A stretch of DNA of 55,300 nt from Candidatus Acetatifactor stercoripullorum (GTDB lineage: Bacteria > Bacillota > Clostridia > Lachnospirales > Lachnospiraceae), in assembly GCA_019114005.1 (NCBI GenBank), contig DXGH01000055.1, positions 1-55,300 on the forward strand, given 5' to 3'. Under the pieces are notes generated by a model. The model saw only the letters and a list, made by a program, of their open reading frames with translations, had not been told where the DNA came from and searched no databases. Both the position numbers and the translations under genes were made by a program. Positions 42,742-51,261 of the stretch are shown one piece after another (within the stretch, counting starts at the first letter, position 1; every line of letters starts with the position of its first letter).

Positions 42742-44871
42742 ATGGCAGAGAAAGAATTTACAAATCCGAAATATTATGTAAACAGGGAGTTAAGCTGGAT
42801 TCTGTTTGACCACAGAGTTTTAAACGAGGCAAGGGACAAGAGCATTCCCCTTTTTGAGCGGCTGAAATTTTTGAGTATTACCGCTTCCAATCTGGACGAG
42901 TTTTTTATGATCCGGGTGGCCTCTTTAAAGGATATGGTCAATGCGGGATATCAGAAAAAGGATATCGCGGGCATGACGCCTGAAAAACAGCTTGCTGCCC
43001 TTAACACAGCCATACACGATCTGGTAGACCTGCAGTATTCCACCTTCAGCAGGTCGCTGCTTCCGCTGCTGGAGCAAAACGGGCTGCATCTGATCAGACA
43101 CCATGAGCAGCTTACCAAAGAGGAGGCAGACTATATTGATCATTATTTTGAGGATAATGTGTACCCGGTGCTGACCCCTATGGCGGTGGATTCCTCCCGG
43201 CCTTTTCCCCTGATCCGCAACAAGACGCTGAATATTGGGGCTATGGTCAGAAAAAAAGGCACCAAGGAGGAGCTGGAGTTTGCAACCGTACAGGTTCCGG
43301 GCGTGTTAAACCGGGTGGTGGAGCTTCCTTCCCAGGGGTCTGCCAGGAAAATCATTCTCTTGGAGGAGATCATTGAGCGCAATATCCAGAGACTTTTCCT
43401 GAATTATGAAATTATCTGTTCCAACCCTTATCGGATCATGCGGAACGCGGACCTGACCATAGAGGAGGACGAGGCTGCGGACCTGTTAAAGGAAATCGAA
43501 AAGCAGTTAAAGAAACGCCAGTGGGGCCAGGCTATCCGGCTGGAGGTGGAGGCCGGGATGGATAAGCGCATGCTGAAGCTCTTGAAAAAGGAGCTTCACA
43601 TGGAGGAAGAGAATATTTACGAGATTGACGGGCCCTTAGACCTGACTGTTTTGATGAAGATATACGGCCTGGAGGGCTACGGACATCTGAAGGCTCCCAA
43701 ATATGAGCCTAAGCAGGTGCCCGAACTTCCGTCAGGCTGCGATATTTTTGAAAAGATCAGGGAGGGAGATATTCTGCTCCATCATCCTTATCAGACCTTC
43801 ACCCCTGTGGTTGATTTTATCCGTCAGGCGGCAAAGGATCCTGAGGTGCTGGCGATCAAGCAGACTCTTTACCGTGTCAGCGGCCACTCCCCTATTATCG
43901 CAGCCTTGGCTCAGGCGGCGGAAAACGGCAAGCAGGTCACTGTGCTGGTGGAGCTGAAGGCCCGGTTTGATGAGGAAAACAACATTGTGTGGGCCAGAAT
44001 GCTGGAGAAGGCTGGCTGCCATGTGATTTATGGTCTGGTGGGCTTAAAGACCCACAGCAAGATCACGCTGGTAGTGCGGCGCGAGGAGGACGGCATACGC
44101 CGTTATGTGCACCTTGGAACTGGAAATTATAACGACGCCACTGCAAAGCTCTATACGGACATTGGACTGTTTACCTGCGCTGAGATGGTGGGCGAGGATG
44201 CGACGGCGGTGTTTAATATGCTGTCCGGTTATTCCGAGCCCCTGTTGTGGAATAAGCTGTCTTTAGCGCCCCTGTGGCTGAAGGACAAATTTCTTTATCT
44301 GATTGAGCGGGAGAAGAAATACGCCCTTGAGGGACGCCCCGCTCGGATTATTGCAAAAATGAATTCTCTGTGTGACAGGGATATCATTGCCGCCCTTTAT
44401 GAGGCCAGCGCCGCCGGGGTGAAAATCGATCTGATTGTCAGGGGAATCTGCTGCCTGAGGGTGGGCATACCCGGTGTCAGTGAAAATATTACGGTTCGTT
44501 CCATTGTGGGGAATTTCCTGGAGCACAGCCGGATTTTCTACTTTGAAAACAATGAGCATTATGAAATTTACTGCGGAAGTGCGGACTGGATGCCAAGAAA
44601 TCTGGAAAGACGGGTGGAAATTCTCTTTCCTGTGGACAGAAGGGAGTGCAAGGAAGAGCTGCTTCACATCCTGGAGTGCCAGCTTAGGGACAACGTAAAG
44701 GCTTCCGTTCTGCAGGCGGACGGCTCCTATGAAAAGGTGGATAAGCGGGGCAAGCAGCGCTTTAACTCCCAGGAGGCTTTTTGTCTGGAGGCAGCGGGGA
44801 AGGAAGAGGCATGTAAGGAGGCTCCGGCCACCGTGACCAGAATTTTCACACCGGAGACAGCCCATGAATGA
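42742..44871 (+). CDS. ppk1: Polyphosphate kinase 1
   Basis: Makes polyphosphate from ATP reversibly. N-terminal block YVNRELSWILFDHRVLNEA, middle FFMIRVASLKD and FPLIRNKTLNI; the two catalytic histidines are found in KTHSKITLVVRR (phospho-acceptor) and LEHSRIFYFEN. RTGTGNYN-like RYVHLGTGNYND is also present. Length 709 is normal. The last 8 bases overlap maf. Confidence 0.96.
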   Translation: MAEKEFTNPKYYVNRELSWILFDHRVLNEARDKSIPLFERLKFLSITASNLDEFFMIRVASLKDMVNAGYQKKDIAGMTPEKQLAALNTAIHDLVDLQYSTFSRSLLPLLEQNGLHLIRHHEQLTKEEADYIDHYFEDNVYPVLTPMAVDSSRPFPLIRNKTLNIGAMVRKKGTKEELEFATVQVPGVLNRVVELPSQGSARKIILLEEIIERNIQRLFLNYEIICSNPYRIMRNADLTIEEDEAADLLKEIEKQLKKRQWGQAIRLEVEAGMDKRMLKLLKKELHMEEENIYEIDGPLDLTVLMKIYGLEGYGHLKAPKYEPKQVPELPSGCDIFEKIREGDILLHHPYQTFTPVVDFIRQAAKDPEVLAIKQTLYRVSGHSPIIAALAQAAENGKQVTVLVELKARFDEENNIVWARMLEKAGCHVIYGLVGLKTHSKITLVVRREEDGIRRYVHLGTGNYNDATAKLYTDIGLFTCAEMVGEDATAVFNMLSGYSEPLLWNKLSLAPLWLKDKFLYLIEREKKYALEGRPARIIAKMNSLCDRDIIAALYEASAAGVKIDLIVRGICCLRVGIPGVSENITVRSIVGNFLEHSRIFYFENNEHYEIYCGSADWMPRNLERRVEILFPVDRRECKEELLHILECQLRDNVKASVLQADGSYEKVDKRGKQRFNSQEAFCLEAAGKEEACKEAPATVTRIFTPETAHE

Positions 44872-45481
44872 TAAGAAACAAATCGTACAAAGTAAACTGA
44901 TTCTAGCCTCTGCTTCTCCCAGAAGAAGGGATATTTTAAAACAGATGGGGTTGGAATTTTCGGTTTTGGCTGCCGATGTGGACGAAAAACTGACCACGGA
45001 TATCCCATCCCTTGCGGTGGAGGAACTCTCCAGACGGAAGGCTTTGGCCTGTCTGGAGAAGGTGAAAGGAGAAGAAAGTATACAAAAGCCTGTCCTGATT
45101 CTGGGAGCAGATACGGTGGTGGCCTGCGAAGGCAGGATTTTGGGGAAACCCTCGGACAGTGAGGATGCCTGCAGGATGCTTTCTCTGCTCCAGGGACGTT
45201 CCCACCAGGTGTATACCGGCGTGACGTTTATGCGTCTTGGAGGGAAGGAAGGAGAAGTCCAGCGAAAAACCTTTTATGAGGTGACGGACGTGCATTTCTA
45301 TCCCATGACACAGGAGGAAATCCGGCTATACGTGGATACCGGGGAGCCCATGGATAAGGCGGGAGCCTATGGTATCCAGGGACTTGGGGCCAGATTTATC
45401 CGGCGCATTGAGGGGGATTATAACAATGTGGTGGGACTGCCGGCGGCAAGACTATATCAGGAGGCAAAGGATTGGTTATGA
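44864..45481 (+). CDS. maf: Maf-like nucleotide pyrophosphatase
   Basis: House-cleaning enzyme that hydrolyses non-canonical or modified dNTPs (dTTP/UTP-type Maf); overproduction blocks septation in Bacillus. N-terminal LILASASPRRRDILKQMG, then ILGADTVVACEGRILGKP and HQVYTGV, and KAGAYGIQGLGARFI are diagnostic. Length 205. Its start overlaps ppk1 and its stop overlaps the HAD gene (ATGA). Confidence 0.93.
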   Translation: MNDKKQIVQSKLILASASPRRRDILKQMGLEFSVLAADVDEKLTTDIPSLAVEELSRRKALACLEKVKGEESIQKPVLILGADTVVACEGRILGKPSDSEDACRMLSLLQGRSHQVYTGVTFMRLGGKEGEVQRKTFYEVTDVHFYPMTQEEIRLYVDTGEPMDKAGAYGIQGLGARFIRRIEGDYNNVVGLPAARLYQEAKDWL

Positions 45482-46131
45482 AAAAAGCAGTGATTTTTGA
45501 CCTGGACGGCACCTTGTCCGATTCCATACACAGTATAAAATATTGCACGGACAAGGCTTTGGAGCCTTTGGGCTATGGTCCTTTCTCGGTAGAGCAGTAC
45601 TATTATTTTGTGGGAGACGGCGCGGCAAATCTGATCAAAAGAGCCCTGACGGCAGGAGGAGACACAGAGCTTACTCATTTCAAAGAGGCCTATGACCGTT
45701 ATCTGGAAATCTTTGCGGAAAATTGTATGTATCAGGTAAAGCCCTATGAGGGAATTATACCTCTGTTAAATGCCCTTAAGGAAAAAGGGATCGCTATAGC
45801 GGTGCTGTCAAACAAGCCCCATCAGGAGACCATCCGGGTGATTGAAAGCTTGTTCGGAAAGAATTATTTTGACGTGATTATGGGGCAGCAGGAGAACGTG
45901 CCCATAAAACCCAGTCCTCAAGGGGTGTTTCTCATATTGGAAAAGCTGGGCCTTGGGGCGGAGGATATTCTGTATCTGGGGGATACCGCCACAGACATGA
46001 AGACCGGGAAGGGCGCGGGGGCTTTCACGGTGGGGGCTCTGTGGGGCTTTCGTGACAAAAAGGAGCTTTTGGAAAACCATGCGGATGCTGTGATAGAAAA
46101 ACCGCTGCAGCTACTTGACTATATAGCATAA
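45478..46131 (+). CDS. HAD-family phosphatase (phosphoglycolate phosphatase-like)
   Basis: HAD motif I is FDLDGTLSDS, motif II VLSNKP, motif III Lys in KPSPQGV, and motif IV LYLGDTATDMKTGKGAG. The cap is helical C1, as in Gph/PpaX. ATG 45478 overlaps the maf stop; 217 residues. Substrate could be phosphoglycolate or pyrophosphate; not decidable here. Confidence 0.88.
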   Translation: MKKAVIFDLDGTLSDSIHSIKYCTDKALEPLGYGPFSVEQYYYFVGDGAANLIKRALTAGGDTELTHFKEAYDRYLEIFAENCMYQVKPYEGIIPLLNALKEKGIAIAVLSNKPHQETIRVIESLFGKNYFDVIMGQQENVPIKPSPQGVFLILEKLGLGAEDILYLGDTATDMKTGKGAGAFTVGALWGFRDKKELLENHADAVIEKPLQLLDYIA

Positions 46132-46143
46132 TCTTTATATTAT
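46115..46143 (+). promoter_or_regulatory. Promoter of the small acidic protein gene
   Basis: TTGACT (46115-46120), 17-bp spacer, TATTAT (46138-46143). The -35 lies inside the end of the HAD gene. Leader about 35 bases with AAAGGAGGG before the ATG. Confidence 0.7.
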
Positions 46144-46185
46144 GATAGCAATAAAAGCTTTTTGGGCGATAAAGGAGGGTTGCGT

Positions 46186-46449
46186 ATGCACGAGTATGAC
46201 GATGCGGTACTAGAATGCTTTCTGAAAAACCAGCTGCAGCTGTTTCCGGAAACGGTGGCTGAAACTCTGGAGGAGGCAGAGAGCTTTTTGGAGGAGTGTA
46301 TGGCCGTGGTGGTGGAATCCGCAAAAGAGGTGGCCGAATATTTTGAGGAAGCCGGAATCGACATGGATGGCGCCGTGGGGGATGAAATCCTGGAGGCGGA
46401 TGAGGTATTCGACGTGGGAGACGGAAGATACCTTATCGTGGAGGGGTAG
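46186..46449 (+). CDS. Small acidic protein, unknown function
   Basis: 87 residues, strongly acidic (many Glu and Asp; few basic residues), without a membrane segment. A predicted helical core ETVAETLEEAESFLEECMAVVVESAKEVAEYFEEAG is followed by a short strand-like end VFDVGDGRYLIVEG. I do not recognise a family. It has its own good promoter and a strong ribosome binding site (AAAGGAGGG, six bases before ATG 46186), so it is very likely expressed. The convergent PHP-HAD gene ends 7 bases away. Confidence 0.75.
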   Translation: MHEYDDAVLECFLKNQLQLFPETVAETLEEAESFLEECMAVVVESAKEVAEYFEEAGIDMDGAVGDEILEADEVFDVGDGRYLIVEG

Positions 46450-46456
46450 CCTTCAG

Positions 46457-48217
46457 CTATTGAAAGTATCGGTTCAGGATTTCCAACAGTCCATCATGAT
46501 TATTGTCCGCCTGCGTGATTACGCGGGCGGCTTTTTTTGCCTGGGGGACGGCGTTTTTCATGGCGATGCCCGTCTGGGCGGCCAAAAGCATGGAAACGTC
46601 GTTTTCCTCATCCCCGGCGGCGAAGGTGTGGGAAAGGGGGGCGGGCAGATAAGCGCACACATGACGCAGTGCGTTTCCCTTGCCAGCCTGGGCGGGCAGA
46701 ATCTCCAGATAGCGGGGATTGGAAAAAATCATTTGGAGACGGCCCTCAAAGCAAGGAAGCAGACTGTCCCGAAACTGCTTTAGGGCCTCATTGTCTGTCA
46801 GATGTATGACCTGAAGCTTCCAGGTGCCATAAGGAAGGGCCTGCGCCACATCAGGCACCCATTTTACGGGCATGGCAATCCGCCGTCTGTAATAGCGAAG
46901 CTCCGCGTTTTCCTGCCCATCCTCCTGAAAGCGGCAGAGGATTTCACTGTCCGTATAGCCGTGAATGTGAAGCCCGGCTTCCCCGGCTTTCTTTGTGATA
47001 AAAGCGATATCCTCCTGGGAGATGCGATGCTCTAAAACAGGCGTTTTTTTGCTGCAGTCGTAGACCAGGGCGCCGTTATAAGAAATTACCAAAAGATTGG
47101 GAATGAGAGGAACCCCGTCCTTTAAAAATCCCAGCTGGGAGCAGACAGAAAGGACGCTGGGAAGGGGTCTTCCCGTGGTGAGGATAAGACGGTGGCCCTT
47201 TTTGGTCATACCAAATAAGGCCTCCTTCATGGCCGGGGAGACCGTGCTGTCATCTAAAAGGAGCGTGCCGTCCAAATCTGTAAAGAGAAGATTTTTGCGG
47301 CATTCTTTTATGGCGCATAAAACGGTTTCGGGGATATAGAGACTGCCGTAGCCGCAGCCCAGATCAAGCCCCGGCTTATTGGCGCCGTGAAAGTCGGAGC
47401 CGCCGCTTATAAGGAGACGGTATTTGGACGCAAGAGCGCGTATTTTTCGCTCCATAGCCCCGTCATAGGTGCTGTAGATGGCCTCGATGCCCAAAAGCCC
47501 GGCCTCCTTAAGCTCTTTTATCAGCTTTTCCAGCCTGGAATCACTCATGGAATAAAGACCAGGATGGGCCAGAATGGGAATGCCGTCCGCCTTTAAGATC
47601 AGCTCCACCGCCTGAAAGGGCGTTACCTTTTCCCTGGGCACAAAATAAGGGCAGTCATCCCCCACATAGCGTTCAAAGGCCTCCTTTATGCTTTTTACAT
47701 ATCCGTGGCTTAACAGATATCGGGCATAATGGGCCCTTGTGATGACAGCCCCGGGAAATTCCAAAAGAAGCTTCTCGTAGGAAATCTGGATACCGGCCTG
47801 CTGTAAAAGAGAGCACATTTTCTGGTTTCTCAGGATTCTGGAATCCACAAAAGCCTGGAGCTTTTGCCCAAAGGCCTCATTCTTATAATCAATATACAGG
47901 CCTACCACATGGATGTCCTGGCCTTCATATTCCGTGGAAAATTCAATTCCGGGAATCACCTCGGGCACGCTGTCCGGACAGGCGTCTTTGGGGGCCAAAG
48001 AGCCGTCCTGGCAGCACGGACGCTCCCGCAGGCTTTGGGCGTAGGAGACTGCCTCATCCAGCCCCTCTGTGGTGTCGTGGTCTGTCAGGGCAAAGGCCTT
48101 AAGCCCCTTCTCCATGGCATAGTCCACCAGCTGTCTGGGGGAGAGGGTGCCGTCGGAACGGCTGGAATGTACATGCAGGTCTACCGGGGGTACGCCCCGG
48201 GATATAGAAGCCGTCAT
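46457..48217 (-). CDS. Fusion of PHP-domain phosphoesterase and Cof-type HAD phosphatase
   Basis: Residues 1 to about 280 form a PHP domain of the YciV/RNase AM type: VDLHVHSSRSDGTLSP, ALTDHDTTEG, PGIEFSTEY, ILAHPGLYS and GSDFHGAN supply the metal ligands. From about residue 308 a complete Cof/HAD-IIB domain follows: FTDLDGTLLLDDS (motif I, near 313), LTTGRP, and FAAGDEENDVSML (motif IV). No stop or frame break separates them. PHP members cut nucleotide phosphates (for example 3',5'-bisphosphate nucleotides); Cof members dephosphorylate sugar phosphates or flavin. The fusion suggests two consecutive dephosphorylations, which is inference. Confidence 0.85.
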   Translation of the reverse strand: MTASISRGVPPVDLHVHSSRSDGTLSPRQLVDYAMEKGLKAFALTDHDTTEGLDEAVSYAQSLRERPCCQDGSLAPKDACPDSVPEVIPGIEFSTEYEGQDIHVVGLYIDYKNEAFGQKLQAFVDSRILRNQKMCSLLQQAGIQISYEKLLLEFPGAVITRAHYARYLLSHGYVKSIKEAFERYVGDDCPYFVPREKVTPFQAVELILKADGIPILAHPGLYSMSDSRLEKLIKELKEAGLLGIEAIYSTYDGAMERKIRALASKYRLLISGGSDFHGANKPGLDLGCGYGSLYIPETVLCAIKECRKNLLFTDLDGTLLLDDSTVSPAMKEALFGMTKKGHRLILTTGRPLPSVLSVCSQLGFLKDGVPLIPNLLVISYNGALVYDCSKKTPVLEHRISQEDIAFITKKAGEAGLHIHGYTDSEILCRFQEDGQENAELRYYRRRIAMPVKWVPDVAQALPYGTWKLQVIHLTDNEALKQFRDSLLPCFEGRLQMIFSNPRYLEILPAQAGKGNALRHVCAYLPAPLSHTFAAGDEENDVSMLLAAQTGIAMKNAVPQAKKAARVITQADNNHDGLLEILNRYFQ

Positions 48218-48223
48218 TTCTTA

Positions 48224-49861
48224 TCAGTCCTCGTCATCTTCCTTGTTTGCAGTGAAAACGGTGCGCTTTCTTGCCATCTCATCGTTTGCCAGGTACTCGT
48301 CGTAGGTTGTGATCTTGTCTATCAGACCGCCTCCCGGAAGCAGCTCCATGATACGGTTTGCAGTAGTCTGCACAAACTGGTGGTCATGGCAGGCAAACAG
48401 CGCAACGCCGGGGAATTTGATAAGTCCGTTGTTCAATGCGGTGATGGACTCCATATCCAGATGGTTGGTGGGCTCGTCTAAAATCAGGCAGTTTGCCCCG
48501 CTGATCATCATTTTGGAAAGCAGGCAGCGCACCTTCTCCCCTCCAGAGAGCACACGCACCTTTTTTACGCCGTCCTCGCCCGCAAAAAGCATACGGCCCA
48601 GAAACCCTCTCACATAGGTCACATCCTTGATGGGAGAGTAGCCGGTAAGCCAGTCCACAATGGTCAGGTCGTTGTCAAATTCTTGTGTGCTGTCTTTGGG
48701 GAAGTATGCCTGGGAGGTAGTGACGCCCCATTTGTAGGTCCCCTCATCCGGCTCCAGCTCTCCTGCCAGAATCTGGAAAAGGGTGGTCTTTGCCAGCTCG
48801 TTGCTTCCCACAAAAGCAATTTTGTCGTCATGTCCCACCACAAAGGAGAGATCGTCTAACACCTTTTCTCCTCCGATGGTTTTGGAAAGATGCTCCACGG
48901 TGAGCACCTCGTTGCCGATCTCACGCTCCGGGCGGAAATCGATATAGGGATATTTTCTGCTGGAGGGCCGTATTTCATCCAGCTGGATTTTTTCAAGAGC
49001 TCTCTTTCTTGAGGTCGCCTGCTTGGATTTGGAAGCGTTTGCGGAGAAGCGGGAAATAAATTCCTGCAGCTCTTTGATTTTCTCTTCCTTTTTCTTGTTT
49101 GCTTCTTTCATCTGTCTGATCAGCAGCTGGCTGGACTCGTACCAGAAATCGTAATTTCCTGCGTAAAGCTGGATTTTTCCATAGTCGATATCCGCAATGT
49201 GGGTGCACACCTTGTTTAAGAAATAGCGGTCGTGGGACACTACGATCACGGTGTTTTCAAAATCAATCAAAAAGTCCTCCAGCCAGGCGATGGCGTCCAA
49301 ATCCAGATGGTTGGTGGGCTCGTCTAAAAGCAGGATGTCGGGATTGCCAAAGAGCGCCTTTGCAAGCAGCACCTTGACCTTTAAGCTGCCGTCCAGATCC
49401 TGCATCAGGGAGGTGTGCAGTCCGCTGTCCACACCCAGACCGTTTAAGAGCATGGCAGCGTTTGATTCCGCCTCCCAGCCGTCCATCTCCGCAAACTCGG
49501 CCTCCAGCTCGCTGGCGCGGATGCCGTCCTCCTCGGTGAAATCCTCCTTGGCGTAAATGGCGTCCTTCTCCTTCATGATCTGGTAGAGACGCTCATTGCC
49601 CATAATAACGGTATCTAAAACCACATTGCTGTCATATTTAAAGTGATCCTGCTCCAGCACCGACAGACGCTGGCCGGGGGTGATGGTCACGTCTCCCTTT
49701 GTGGTCTCAAGCTGGCCGGAGAGAATCTTTAAAAAGGTGGACTTTCCGGCGCCGTTTGCGCCGATTAAGCCGTAGCAGTTTCCCTCTGTAAATTTAATAT
49801 TCACGTCCTCAAATAACGCTTTTTTTCCGATACGTAACGTTACATTGTTTGCACTGATCAT
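48224..49861 (-). CDS. ABC-F family ATPase (ribosome-associated type)
   Basis: Two ATPase domains in one chain, no membrane spans. First: Walker A GANGAGKST, LLLDEPTNHLDLDAI. Second: Walker A GSNELAKTT (near residue 350; the usual GxxGxGKS/T is altered), signature LSGGEKVR, LILDEPTNHLDMESI. The linker holds a basic RFSANASKSKQATSRKRALEK stretch typical of ABC-F. Such proteins act on the ribosomal E site; some confer antibiotic protection, others are housekeeping. YbiT-like members share the altered second Walker A, so housekeeping is more likely. It lies 6 bases from the PHP-HAD gene on the same strand. Confidence 0.9.
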   Translation of the reverse strand: MISANNVTLRIGKKALFEDVNIKFTEGNCYGLIGANGAGKSTFLKILSGQLETTKGDVTITPGQRLSVLEQDHFKYDSNVVLDTVIMGNERLYQIMKEKDAIYAKEDFTEEDGIRASELEAEFAEMDGWEAESNAAMLLNGLGVDSGLHTSLMQDLDGSLKVKVLLAKALFGNPDILLLDEPTNHLDLDAIAWLEDFLIDFENTVIVVSHDRYFLNKVCTHIADIDYGKIQLYAGNYDFWYESSQLLIRQMKEANKKKEEKIKELQEFISRFSANASKSKQATSRKRALEKIQLDEIRPSSRKYPYIDFRPEREIGNEVLTVEHLSKTIGGEKVLDDLSFVVGHDDKIAFVGSNELAKTTLFQILAGELEPDEGTYKWGVTTSQAYFPKDSTQEFDNDLTIVDWLTGYSPIKDVTYVRGFLGRMLFAGEDGVKKVRVLSGGEKVRCLLSKMMISGANCLILDEPTNHLDMESITALNNGLIKFPGVALFACHDHQFVQTTANRIMELLPGGGLIDKITTYDEYLANDEMARKRTVFTANKEDDED

Positions 49862-49933
49862 TTTTTTAAACCTTTCTTGCTGTTTCTTGACTTTAAATTA
49901 CGGTAAAAGGGCAGAAAAAATCCACCGCTTCTT

Positions 49934-49961
49934 ATTTTACAGGAAACGCCGGAAAATGCAA
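49934..49961 (-). promoter_or_regulatory. Promoter of the ABC-F gene
   Basis: On the minus strand TTGCAT (49956-49961), 16 bp, TAAAAT (49934-49939). The MITE-like element ends only 8 bases upstream of its -35. Confidence 0.55.
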
Positions 49962-49969
49962 GCAAAATT

Positions 49970-50135
49970 GGTAACAGTTCAGCCATAAGCTGTATGACAA
50001 GCAAATCATGCTTGCATGAAGTTGCTTGTTGTGCAGCTTATGAGCGGAGCGCCCGATAATGAGCAAAGGTAGCTGCGCAGCAGCGAAAAAGCGCCTTGGC
50101 GCGGCTTTGCGAATGGCGCGGGCTGAACTGTTACC
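49970..50135. repeat. MITE-like element with 15-bp terminal inverted repeats
   Basis: The 166-bp element starts with GGTAACAGTTCAGCC and ends with its exact complement GGCTGAACTGTTACC. It is flanked on both sides by AAAATT (49964-49969 and 50136-50141), a possible 6-bp target duplication. Inside, CATAAGCTG and ACAAGCAA (49984-50004) pair with TTGCTTGT and CAGCTTATG (50022-50042), and further stems form around GCTGCGCAGC and GCGCCTTGGCGC. No credible gene lies in it. I have an impression of similar intergenic repeats in Lachnospiraceae genomes, not checked. Together with flanks this is the main content of the gene-free stretch 49862-50244. Confidence 0.8.
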
Positions 50136-50164
50136 AAAATTGTTGTCTGCAGCTGCCTGCCGCG

Positions 50165-50193
50165 TTGACATCGGGGGTAAATTGCATTACAAT
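50165..50193 (+). promoter_or_regulatory. Strong promoter before the iron-sulfur protein remnant
   Basis: Perfect -35 TTGACA (50165-50170), 17 bp, TACAAT (50188-50193). The start would be near 50200. It lies 30 bases after the MITE-like element and now probably drives the remnant and the phosphodiesterase gene. Confidence 0.75.
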
Positions 50194-50244
50194 TTTTATT
50201 TAAAGTGACGTAAGTTAAAAGATAGAAAAAGGAAGGAGAAGCCT

Positions 50245-50400
50245 ATGAGCCGGTTGAAGATAGATACGCCAAATAAAGCGCAGATGACGGTGGAGCGTCT
50301 CTATAAGGATCTGGAGAGACGCATCGTGGCCTTTGTATCCAGGCAGATCTTTAAGTCCCAGGGCCCGCCAGCTGCTGCATATAGAGCCTGGGGAGAATGA
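50245..50400 (+). pseudogene. 5' remnant of an NADH-dehydrogenase-F-type iron-sulfur protein gene
   Basis: A 51-codon frame with GGAAGGAG before its ATG. The first 30 residues (MSRLKIDTPNKAQMTVERLY and following) look like the N-terminus of a Lachnospiraceae iron-sulfur protein of the NuoF C-terminal type, in which a segment such as SPPGLCPVD and a CGKC cluster motif would follow. Here the sequence changes after VAF to an unrelated tail (VSRQIFKSQGPPAAAYRAWGE) and all Cys ligands are missing. I infer a truncated remnant formed by deletion. The family match is from memory, so confidence is moderate; it could also be a small protein in its own right. Confidence 0.45.
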
Positions 50401-50433
50401 TTAAGATACGGAAGAAGAGGAAAGAATAATACT

Positions 50434-51261
50434 ATGGCGATGCTGGGAGTGATAGGTGTTTTGCTGCTTGCAGCGGCACTGTATTTTTGGATGATTATGC
50501 CGCGGGTAAACCACAGGCCGGATATGACGTATTTCAAAGAATGGATGTACGCCCACAGGGGACTGCATGACAACGGCTCGGAGGCTCCTGAAAATTCTAT
50601 GAAGGCCTTTCAAAAGGCGGTAGAAGCCGGGTTTGGGATAGAATTGGACATTCAACTGTCAAAGGATGGGGTTGTGGTGGTGTTCCATGATTTTACCCTG
50701 AAAAGGGCATGCGGCCGCCCAGGAAAGGTGGGGGACTATACCTGGAAGGAGCTTCAGGAATTTTCCCTGTTTGGCTCGGGGGAACGTATTCCCCGGCTTG
50801 AGGACGTGCTTAAAATGGTGGCTGGAAGGGTTCCGCTGATTGTGGAATTTAAGATTGAGCGGACGAATCTTTCCCTGTGTCCGGCGGCGGATCGGCTGCT
50901 TCGGGATTATGGGGGCAGCTACTGTATGGAATCCTTTAATCCGCTGGCAGTCTGGTGGTACCGCCGCAACCACAGAGATATTGTGAGAGGACAGCTTTCC
51001 GATGGATTTCTGCGGGAAAAAGAATACAGAGGACTTTTGGGATTTCTGCTGCAGAACCTATGCTTAAACTGGCTGGGCAGGCCTGATTTTATCGCATACA
51101 ATCACAAATATCCGAATATCCTGTCCAGAAAGCTCTGCAGAGAGCTGTATAAATCTACTGCGGCGGCCTGGACCATTAAAAGCAGAGAGCAGTTAGCCCG
51201 GGCAAAGAAAAATTTTGATCTGTTTATTTTTGACAGCTTTGTTCCAAACGTTAAAATGTAA
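50434..51261 (+). CDS. Glycerophosphodiester phosphodiesterase family protein
   Basis: TIM-barrel GDPD: AHRGLHDNGSEAPENSMKAF (His and Glu of the active site), ELDIQLSKDGVVVVFHD (metal ligands and second His), and VEFKIE further on. An N-terminal anchor (residues 2-20) places the enzyme at the membrane. It would release glycerol-3-phosphate from glycerophosphodiesters or lipoteichoic material. Length 275. It has no promoter immediately before it; transcription probably comes from 50165-50193. Confidence 0.88.
   Translation: MAMLGVIGVLLLAAALYFWMIMPRVNHRPDMTYFKEWMYAHRGLHDNGSEAPENSMKAFQKAVEAGFGIELDIQLSKDGVVVVFHDFTLKRACGRPGKVGDYTWKELQEFSLFGSGERIPRLEDVLKMVAGRVPLIVEFKIERTNLSLCPAADRLLRDYGGSYCMESFNPLAVWWYRRNHRDIVRGQLSDGFLREKEYRGLLGFLLQNLCLNWLGRPDFIAYNHKYPNILSRKLCRELYKSTAAAWTIKSREQLARAKKNFDLFIFDSFVPNVKM

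Noticed and set aside
49932..50171. 79-codon minus-strand frame across the 166-bp repeat
   Set aside because: It spans both inverted ends and the internal stems; the frame results from the repeat, with no start signals.
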